From Mycocentrospora acerina (lineage: Eukaryota > Ascomycota > Dothideomycetes > Pleosporales), in contig JAKUHH010000396.1 of the NCBI GenBank assembly GCA_022701365.1, positions 1 to 64,000 on the forward strand: a stretch of DNA of 64,000 bases. The letters are read 5' to 3'. A model generated the notes under the pieces. That model had not been told where the DNA came from. It made no database searches and was given only the letters and a program-made list of their open reading frames with translations. Position numbers and translations under genes: made by a program. Below are positions 56,639 through 64,000 of this stretch, piece by piece (within the stretch, counting starts at the first letter, position 1; every line of letters starts with the position of its first letter).

Positions 56639-57649
56639 ATGGTTTCCACGCGTCAACACCCGCAAGGCGACTTCCCAGCATTCGAGCCCTCGCCTGTCAA
56701 GAAGAGCTCGCGCGCATCGACCGCATCGCCAGCACCCAGGTCGCCGACGTTCGATGCGCTGCCACCTGCAAAGTCTCTTGCCAAACGCGTGGCTTCTAAT
56801 ACGGCAGCGGCAGCCTCTACTACAGCGGCAGCCGCCTCCAGTGCCGTGACGACAGCGTCCAAAGCTATCGCTGATGCTGCTCCTCCCTCGCCGTCCGAGA
56901 TCAATGAGCTTGGATGGTGCCACACCGCGTCCAACGTGACCATTCTCTGGCTGGCCGTCTCCCTTCCTCTGGTACTTTGGGACACGTTGTACATTTTGCT
57001 GCGTCCTCACACGATGGCTGGTGGAAAGCTCCAGTGGCCAATCTGGAAGCCGTACGAGGTGTATGCAGCAATTGACCATGTGTACGGATGGCCCGGGTGG
57101 GAGAGCAACGACGGTTTTGGCGGCGCGCAGGGCGCGCTCAATGCTGTCGAGACCATCTTGTATGGCCTATACATCACAATCATCTACAACCACGGGCTTC
57201 CGACGACTGCAGGTTCTGGATTGCAAGTTGAGGGACTTGGCGCATGGCTTTCCGGTGGGAGGAAGGTGCGGGGCAAGAGGGGTAACCGTGCACTAATCAT
57301 TGGATTTGCTGCTGCCGTCATGACGCTGAGCAAGACGGTGCTGTATTGTGGGTGTAGATCCAGTTCAATTGCTGCGAAGAGGAATACTGATGTGAACAGA
57401 CTTCAACGAATATTTCTCAGGCTTCCACAGTATCGGACACAACGACTGGCTCACTATCCTCTTTTTCTATGTGGTTATGAAGTACGTTGCTCATCCGACT
57501 CATTTCAACCACAACACCGTGTAGTGGGCTAACGTTCGCGCAGTGGTCTTTGGGTAGCGTTCCCGGCATACATGACGGTTGTATTTGGTGCTGATATTCT
57601 TCGAGCGCTCGACATTGCGTCTGACCAGGCATTGAAGAAGGACGATTAG
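56639..57649 (+). CDS. EXPERA-like (emopamil-binding-type) membrane protein
   Basis: Exons 56639-57347, 57400-57481 and 57544-57649 give 298 aa. The first ~90 residues are a Ser/Ala/Pro-rich tail with an Ala-Thr repeat tract. Four to five membrane segments follow: NVTILWLAVSLPLVLWDTLYI, an amphipathic PYEVYAAIDHVYGWPGW, NAVETILYGLYITIIYNHG, NRALIIGFAAAVMTLSKTVL, and, joined by the exons, HNDWLTILFFYVVMNGLWVA. The Trp-Asp/Tyr pattern and the N-G-x-W in the last helix resemble EXPERA/EBP-like ER proteins (sterol isomerase, TMEM97, TM6SF2). Residues essential for sterol isomerase activity cannot be placed, so function is open. The C-terminus is SDQALKKDD, which is not a clear ER-retention KKxx. 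Confidence 0.6.
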
Positions 57650-58530
57650 TCTCAACTGCACTCTAATCTTGAATTTCGGCTTCGGCTACCTACCACTAAG
57701 GTTCTTAGGGTGTGCTAATAGAGTTCAAAGTGACCTGAATGCTTTGAGTCGCGGGGTGTAGCCCAAGAATCTACAGCGACATGATGTCGTATTGAACTCT
57801 CTTAATCAGCATTCTGATGGACCAAAGCATTTTGCGAACAAAAATTGGAGAAGCGCTCTCACAAAATCGAGCCCATTACGTATACCTTGCGCCAGCTCTT
57901 TCTCATCAGCGTGAGCAGCCCGATGGGCTTCCAAATATTCTACGACCACTAGCTGTTGTATTCTTTATCCGTTGTAGAGACATTTTTGAAGTCTAAAAAC
58001 CTGTTGGATTTTCTAGTTGGGGAGCATGAGGCGTGCCATCTCGTCCCAGTCGTCTGGCAGCAGACTGGCTGGAAGTTGCTGGCAGTTAGTGATGGTGAGG
58101 TAGGTACGTGAGTATAAAATATTGACGAGGATAAGTTGTCTGCATATCCTGTTTGGTTTCTTGCGACATATCAGCAATATTCAATGAGAGTTTCCGTGGA
58201 GTTTAGAAATGGGACATGAGAGGCTGTGTTGGTAGTTAAGAAAATGAAATATCCCAAGAATCGCGACGATGAGGTAAAAAAAAAAAAAAAAAAAAAAAAA
58301 TCGCGTGTTTCGCTAGTTCTACTTTTGCCATTACCACTTTCCTTAGCAAGTCACCAATAAGTCAATATACACATAGATCTATGTGTGTGTGTATCCATCT
58401 ATTCGTATCACTTTCATCAGCAAGCTTTTTTCAGCCTTTCCATTCATCTTCTCAAACTTGTTTACACAAGTAAGATCAAGTTATCAAATCACCACAAGCC
58501 TCCATCATGCCCACCTATCTCCCCACCATT
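57650..58530. other. Intergenic region with a poly-A tract
   Basis: No gene is seen. It holds an uninterrupted A25 tract (58276-58300) and, near 58381, a short TG run. The 58.5-58.7 kb pyrimidine-rich stretch is the C-terminal coding end of the next gene on the minus strand. Confidence 0.45.
58276..58300. repeat. A25 homopolymer tract
   Basis: Twenty-five consecutive A after GAGGT and before TCGCG. It could be a poly-A insertion scar of a retrotransposed sequence, but no target-site duplication or body is visible beside it. Confidence 0.8.
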
Positions 58531-59346
58531 TCACATGACATCGCACCCCCCTCCACAACTCCAACCTATCTTCTCCTTTTGCACCTCCTTTCTCCCATCT
58601 CCACCTCCACCTCTACCTCCGTCTCCATCTCTACCTCCATCCCACCCTCTACCTTCACAAATCACCCCTCTCCTCACCTGCAAATCTCGCATGCTCACTA
58701 CACCCGCGAACGGGCCATCATCTTCCTCAACCACCACCTTTTTCCTCTCCATTTCGTCTCTTCCCGGTGTAAGAAACACGGTGCGCGTCGATGCCATAGA
58801 CACATTGGACACACTACTCTGCCCCGACGCGTTGGCATGGTGTGCTGGAGAAGGAAGGGGATGAGGAAAGTGTGAAGGAAAGGTGCTAGTTGGGGGGTTT
58901 TTATGGGGCACTGTGGTACGAGGGTGCGGACGGTCTGCATGTGGTCTCGAGAGGAGGAGAAGTCTGGAGCGTGGTCTGCAGAGGGAGATGGGTGGGGAGG
59001 AAGCAACACAGAGGGGCGTGTAGGCGAGGCGTTGCTGCTCGCGCGTCATGGGAGAAGGTGTGTCGGGACACTCTGACCCTAGTTCTGACTCCAGCTCCAA
59101 ATCCAAATCTCCATGTGTGTGGTACTTTGGCGAAAGAGGGTCCTGGTCAGGGCAAGTGCCAACGGGTCGTTTGTGAGGAGTGCCTTGTTCCACAACAACA
59201 AAATCATCATCACCGCGTTTGACATCTCCCTCCAGACCGACAGGCGACGATGGAACAACGCGGACAGTCGAGCGCACGCTGTGGGATGTCGCCGGGCGCA
59301 CAGGGCTGGACAGTGGCGCGGTGCGGGGACGGAAGTGAGTCGACAT
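58531..59346 (-). CDS. Hypothetical Ser/Pro-rich protein, 271 aa
   Basis: Single minus-strand frame from ATG 59346. I do not recognise a family. The N-terminus is Ser/Arg/Pro-rich (MSTHFRPRTAPLSSPVRPAT), the middle is acidic (DGDLDLELESELGSECPDTPSP followed by MTREQQRLAYTPL), and the C-terminus is low-complexity Gly/Asp/Arg made by a trinucleotide-rich stretch. No membrane segment. Probably a disordered, lineage-restricted protein. The frame remains open upstream over a less protein-like stretch that holds a GGTGA repeat; further exons cannot be excluded. Confidence 0.45.
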   Translation of the reverse strand: MSTHFRPRTAPLSSPVRPATSHSVRSTVRVVPSSPVGLEGDVKRGDDDFVVVEQGTPHKRPVGTCPDQDPLSPKYHTHGDLDLELESELGSECPDTPSPMTREQQRLAYTPLCVASSPPISLCRPRSRLLLLSRPHADRPHPRTTVPHKNPPTSTFPSHFPHPLPSPAHHANASGQSSVSNVSMASTRTVFLTPGRDEMERKKVVVEEDDGPFAGVVSMRDLQVRRGVICEGRGWDGGRDGDGGRGGGGDGRKEVQKEKIGWSCGGGCDVM

Positions 59347-60019
59347 GGAAATAGACAGTACTATCCAGTGTGTAGAATAATGAAATAAACAGACAAAGGC
59401 AATTGAGGTGAGGTGAGGTGAGGTGTATGCAATAACCCGCGTGCGTGGGCAGAGTTTGCAGCAGCAGTGGTGGTGAAGATGAAGATAAAATACCACTTTG
59501 ACTTGCGGGCTTTCACTTGAATCCTCGCAGTGGTGATGTTTGTCGGCTCTGATAGTGAGATGTGTCCGTGTGTGTGTGTGTGAAATGAGCTGCAGGTGGA
59601 ATGTGGCACTGCAGGATGAAAACAACGTCACTGTGTGAAACCATGCTGCTAGAAGGATGACAGATTTCACAGCGGTTTTTGAAAGTGCGCATGATGGGAA
59701 TCGCCCCGTTGCAGGAACAAGTGAGTGTTTGGTTGTTTGGATAAATTGAACGGCAATTGTTCCACGTTGCAAGCCGTGTAGGTCTAGACGTCAGCTATGC
59801 GCACATTCCTACTGCATTCAAGCATATCATTGACGCAAAAGATTTAGTGTTCTAGCTGTGGTGCTCAGACTTCACAAAATCGAAAAGGTTGTCTTGTAAA
59901 GGGGTGAAACTGAAGTATCTAGGTGCTGCGATGGGGTATATTACAGACTACTTATAGTACAATGAGAATGTACAACGGAACTCTAAAATACAGCAGGCGC
60001 TCTCTCCGAAAGAGACTAT
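59347..60019. other. Intergenic region
   Basis: Promoter of the preceding gene and 3' flank of SLS1. It carries a short pentamer array (GGTGA, about four copies, 59406-59424) and (TG)n near 59571. No gene is seen. Confidence 0.45.
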
Positions 60020-63000
60020 TTATGCTGCAGATTTGACCGACTTTGTGTCGTTTTCTTTCTCCTGGTCCTCGGATTGGGTTTCGCTCGTATTCGCTGTGGC
60101 GGAGGTTTCCAACGACGGCTTGGTGGAGTCTAATGCAAGTATGCTAGACATCAATGGGTCTTCAGTGTCTTCAATAGAGGTTTGTTGTACAGATTCGTCT
60201 TGACCAGCAAGAGTGGCTTGGTTCGAGGTGGCTTCATTGCTGGCCGCATCGTCTCGCCCCGTGATCCGCTCTTCCATCTTCGTGACGATAGCAGGTGTAT
60301 TATGAGCTGCAGCATCGCCTTTAATGACACTGCTTTCGACAGGTTCAAAATCAGGAGTCGTATCCTTGTCCTCCACCGCAGCAACGCCTTCATCCTGTGT
60401 TTTTGCCCTCCTCAACTTCCTCCCACTATTCTCCTTCCTGGGATTTAGGACCTTGCTAACCGGTACTGTTTTACTGCCCGCCTCGGTAATGTGCTCCACT
60501 ATGCGCAGACACTTTCTCACCCACACCTTCATCTCCAGTTCATTGTGCAATGTTGGGTCTTTTGATTTACTGTCGTAGTGCGAAGTCAAGCTCCCTCCAT
60601 TGGCACCCAATTTTCCGGCTTGCGCTGTACTGTAAGAGACTAGTGTGCCTTCAAAGCTTCCTGTGACTGTCTGCTGAAATTGGACACCCGAGAAGAGATA
60701 GGTGACGTTGCACGAGCCTTTGGCATCGGCATCGTAGCCAGGCAAGAGCCATTTAGGGATATCGATTTGGATTGACGGAGCTGTTAGACGACCTCCACTT
60801 TCGATATTTGCGCGAACAGTGTCCGTCCACTCGGTAATGTTCTTGTTGTCGACACGTTTGTTGAAGCGCACGCGTCCATGGCGGTAGAATCGAATGTCGG
60901 ATGCTTCATCGGGGAGTAGCACGTCATGTACGCGCTCCTTGAACGCAAGATTGATCTTGTGCACATTGGTTTTGCCTCCGTGTCGGGATGTGCGTACATG
61001 AATGTGGAGACTCGGAAAGGTTTGCCCGGGTTCAAAGTTTTGTTGTTCAGGGGCAGGAGTAAAGTCGTACACAAGGGAGGGGATTTCGGTACCCGCCATC
61101 GACATGAATGTTTCTGAAGTGAGAATGTTGGCTATACCAGGAATCACAGGCCAGAAGGGCGACCTAGAGGTCTGAGAGAGTGCCGTTTTGAGTGCCTCGC
61201 TGGGCGTTGCGTTTTGAAGAGGAAAGAGCACTTGACCAAATTCGGCTGACAACTTGTACACGGGCTCCACAGACCAACCGGATGATTCACAAGGTTCCTT
61301 GGAGTCTGCTGTAGAGCCAAAAGCCTCGCCTACTGTTTGTGTTAGAGTCGCTACGGTCCGGTCCACGAGCCTGGAGGTTGATCTGTCGAGTTTGGCGAGA
61401 TCCTCGACGGCCGGCCCATTGTCCCCCTGATCTCGAGCAGACACGGGATTTGGCAAACGCGCAACAGGTGACGACCAGCGGCCCAGTCTAGTACTGCGGA
61501 ATGTATAGTCTAGAGACTTGCCGCCGTCAAAAGTGGGCAGCAAGTAACTTCCATGTGCGTTAGCATCCAGCCTTCGAGAGTCGATTGTGCGAGCTACGTC
61601 GGTCTTGAGGGGCAGAAGGCTGATCAGCGTCCGTTCTGCCTCTTCGACAGAGGACTTGCTGAGTCCGCGAATGACGAGCTGAACAGGTTAGTCTGGCGCA
61701 GACAAGACCGATAAGAATGTTCTACCTGGTGATGGTTAAGACTTGAGACATTTGCATGTGTAATGGACATGATTGTGTCAAAGTCTTGTTGTGTGTACAG
61801 TGCAACCAAGTTACCTCCCTCTGGCAGCTTGTCGTCGGCTAGGTACGGGGACCATGGCTTCAGGTTGAGCTTCTTCGTCTCTGCATCGCGCAGAGCAGCC
61901 TCAACATCGTTAGCGGCATATTCGGCCGTGTTCTTGTCTGCCGTGATGCGGACGACGCCGTGTTGCCAGTGGACCTCGAGTTTGGCTCTCCTGGCCTGGC
62001 CAATGTTGGCAAGTAGAGATTCCTTGCCTATGTCGAGTTTAGTAGGAGATGGGACTGTCTGAAGAAAGAGAGAATGGTATGCATACCTCCAGTGTTGAGC
62101 AGTGCAAGCTGCCACGGCTTCAAGGACAGCTCGAGTTCTCCTGGTGCCTCAATCTCCTCGAGCAGGACCAGGCCCCACACGCCCCTCAGGATGCGGTCGA
62201 CCAGCAGCGGCTTGCTGACAGAAGTGCGCCCGGCCTTGCGGCTGATGCCAGAGCCTGGCAAGCGCCTGCTGAGAGGGGTGGTACCGGGATGCCAATCGGT
62301 GCGCTGGGGCGAGTGCTTTGCCTTTGCCTCGTCCTGCTGGGCCTTGAGGCCGTGCAAAAGGTCCTTGTAGACATTCTTCTCCTGGACATTCTTGGCGACC
62401 GAGTAGAACTGCGACAGCTGCTGGGCGGTGAAGCCCTCAGTCAGGATGCGAACCAGCTTGACAAACGTCGTCTGCGAGACGTAGTGGGGCTCGCCGGGGC
62501 TGGCGTGCGTGTGGGGCCGCAGGCTCTCGAGCTGGTTGTACATGTCCTCGGGGGAGACTGCGCGGCCCTCCTGCTGCAGCGAGGCGAGGATATCGGGCAC
62601 ATGGAGGGGCTCGGGGGGCGACTGTGTGGTGGCTGGGTCATCAGCGTTGGGCGGTTGGGCGTCGGCGACCTCGCGGATGACGAGGATGTCTGCATCGTCG
62701 CCCAGCTGCTTCAGGCCGCCGAGTCTGGCGGTCGTCTGGCTGACTGTCTTGTCTCTGCGGCGGCGAACTCGAGTGATGGTGGGGCCATTGTTGTTGGTGT
62801 TGCTGCTGGTGGGCGTCTGTTCTGCTATGGGTGTGGGCGTCTGTTCTGCTACGGGTGTGGGCGTCTGTTCTACTGTAGGTATGCATGTCTGTTCTGCTGT
62901 AGGCGTGGGCGTGGGTGTAGATGTTGGTGCTGCCAGTCCATCCTCCCCAGCAGCATTGTGGCGGCGGGCAGACGTGGAAAAGCTGGGCCGTGGGCGGGCG

Positions 63001-63095
63001 ACGAGGACCACAGGGCGAGGGCGCGGGCGCGGGCAGGCTCGGTGCAGTTCACATCGCAGGCAGACGAATGCGCCCGGGATGCGGGGCGCAAGCAT
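60020..63095 (-). CDS. SLS1: Mitochondrial inner-membrane regulator, SLS1 family
   Basis: Three minus-strand exons, 63095-62087, 62027-61726 and 61678-60020, give 989 aa. Sls1 in yeast is a mitochondrial inner-membrane matrix-facing protein that couples transcription and translation of mitochondrial mRNAs. The N-terminus is a mitochondrial leader (MLAPRIPGAFVCLRCELHRA, Arg-rich, ending near RPSFSTSARR). Exons 1-2 hold the SLS domain region (SQTTFVKLVRILTEGFTAQQ, SKPLLVDRILRGVWGL) and KH-like folds (RAKLEVHWQHGVVRITADK, then LVIRGLSKSSVEEAERTL). The third exon carries the long C-terminal SLS domain (DYTFRSTRLGRWSSPVARLP and onwards) and a disordered acidic tail. An 8-residue tandem repeat sits near residues 60-95. 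Intron 1 has a TACTAAAC-like branch site. Confidence 0.82.
62809..62904. repeat. 24-bp coding minisatellite in SLS1
   Basis: Four 24-bp units at 62809-62832, 62833-62856, 62857-62880 and 62881-62904, the first two differing by one base, the others more diverged. Each encodes an eight-residue unit of the form EQTPTPxA on the minus strand, so copy-number change keeps frame. It lies just after the mitochondrial leader. Confidence 0.9.
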
Positions 63096-63493
63096 GGAGA
63101 AGAAGAAAAAGTAAAAGAAGAAGAGGCAAGCAGAGGGCGAGGCGAGGCGTGCAGTGCGGACTGGCTGTGTCGACGCCCAAGAGGGCAGTCTGGTCAGTCC
63201 ATGTCGAACTTTCCGCACCGCCTTCAGCCCTACCGATTCTGCCGCGGGACCCTCGTCGCGCATGCACGTGCGCGTCGTCTGGATGTGGACTACAGCCGCA
63301 TGTATTCGTGTCTACTCTGGCACCAACACTGTCACTCAGGTCGATGGCACTGTTCGTGATGATGACTGTGTTCTTGCTGATGGTGGCCATCAGGCTAAAT
63401 TTGTTATTTACACTAATGTGTATTTGAATATATTTACATGAATTTTCTTACGAATACTTACACTCCAGTCTCAAGCACAATAAAAATGCCCGA
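63096..63493. other. Intergenic region
   Basis: Promoter of SLS1 and 3' flank of the partial gene at the right edge. The first 50 bp are purine-rich (AGAAGAAGAAAAAG). No gene is seen. Confidence 0.45.
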
Positions 63494-63969
63494 CTATGTT
63501 ATGCGTCGCCAACTACGCAGGTCCTCGCGCACATCAAACTCGTCCACCTCGTGGTGCGGACGCCGCCTGTTCCTCTCCGTGTCCATCTTCATCCCGTGCG
63601 TCTGCTGCTCCAGACTGCCTCGCTCGCTGCGTATCATGGGAGAGAGGGGCGCCTTGATGCCTGGACGCAGCGTCTCGTGCGACTTTCGATGCACGCTGTT
63701 GTTGCCGCCGCCACCTTGCCCGCGCGCATACCTAGACTCCCCCCCGCTCATGCTTCCACTGCTGTCGTCTGCAGCAAACCTCGCGCTGCGCTTGGGCGAG
63801 TAGGGCTTTTCACGGTCGCCCCAGCCGTCGCCGCCTGCAAATATATCCTCGATGCACTCGTCCGCCTTGAGCTCGCCGGGCTGGGCAGACCAGTAGGCGG
63901 CGAGTGTGCGTCGGTACATGTCCTGGAGCTCGCCAGCCTCACGCGACTTGCTGGATAGTGAGGGTGCAA
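63494..63969 (-). CDS. C-terminal exon of an unidentified gene (partial)
   Basis: A minus-strand open exon ends at stop 63494; its likely 5' boundary is the acceptor before 63969, preceded by intron sequence that runs to the window edge. The visible part (about 158 residues) starts APSLSSKSREAGELQDMYR and contains ADECIEDIFAGGDGWGDREK, a Gly/Ser-rich linker and a C-terminal HHEVDEFDVREDLRSWR. The order of a conserved-looking helix, a disordered stretch and a conserved C-terminal box suggests a real protein, but I cannot name the family. More exons lie outside the window. Confidence 0.55.
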
Positions 63970-64000
63970 CTACACCACTTGGTTAGCTCATACTTGGACA

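Noticed and set aside
62049..63359. 436-codon plus-strand frame opposite SLS1
   Set aside because: Antisense to a well-supported gene; its Gly/Cys/Tyr repeats are the complement of the SLS1 minisatellite.

Overview
This window is nuclear DNA of a filamentous ascomycete (Pezizomycotina; probably a plant-associated Dothideomycete, but the class is inferred). The signs are: intron-containing protein genes with short introns (mostly 45-90 nt, GTAAGT/GTATGT-like donors, CAG/TAG acceptors); Zn2Cys6 regulators; a secreted pectinolytic repertoire (GH28 and PL26); and AT-rich repeat blocks whose copies differ largely by C-to-T/G-to-A changes, as repeat-induced point mutation (RIP) leaves them. Gene models below were built by joining exons by eye at splice sites that keep frame and restore family motifs. 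No expression data were available.

Layout. 1-2.27 kb: AT-rich repeat block with three copies of a ~285 bp MITE-like element (two in inverted orientation); a fourth, decayed copy is near 7.2 kb. 2.3-7.0 kb: a metallo-beta-lactamase-fold hydrolase and a DHA1-type MFS transporter. 7.0-10.8 kb: AT-rich, decayed. 10.8-16.1 kb: GC-rich housekeeping island: a Mim2-like mitochondrial outer-membrane protein divergent from eIF2-beta, then an AIM24-family protein and an orphan gene. 16.1-20.0 kb: gene-poor. 20.0-31.6 kb: a multi-pass membrane protein, a PL26 exo-rhamnogalacturonan lyase, a MARVEL-type membrane protein, a Zn2Cys6 factor and a GH28 endopolygalacturonase. 31.6-39.4 kb: mostly gene-poor, with a HAD hydrolase. 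39.4-48.5 kb: an S10 serine carboxypeptidase, a GT34-like glycosyltransferase, a second Zn2Cys6 factor and an F-box-like protein. 50.6-57.7 kb: a PLP-dependent Ser/Thr dehydratase, a divergent AhpD-like/SDR pair and an EXPERA-like membrane protein. 58.5-64 kb: a hypothetical protein, the mitochondrial SLS1-type regulator, and a gene cut by the right edge.

How the genes fit together. The PL26 lyase (rhamnogalacturonan-I backbone) and the GH28 enzyme (homogalacturonan) act on complementary parts of pectin and lie about 5 kb apart with a Zn2Cys6 factor between them; a regulatory link is only inference. eIF2-beta, the Mim2-like protein, AIM24 and SLS1 are core translation or mitochondrial functions. 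The AhpD-like/SDR head-to-head pair is the best candidate for a co-regulated small catabolic unit. I found no secondary-metabolite core gene, CRISPR, functional tRNA or rRNA, and no clearly new system; the most unusual items are the inverted RIP-affected elements, two ambiguous small ORFs in AT-rich DNA that share a dispersed repeat neighbourhood, and several in-gene tandem repeats.
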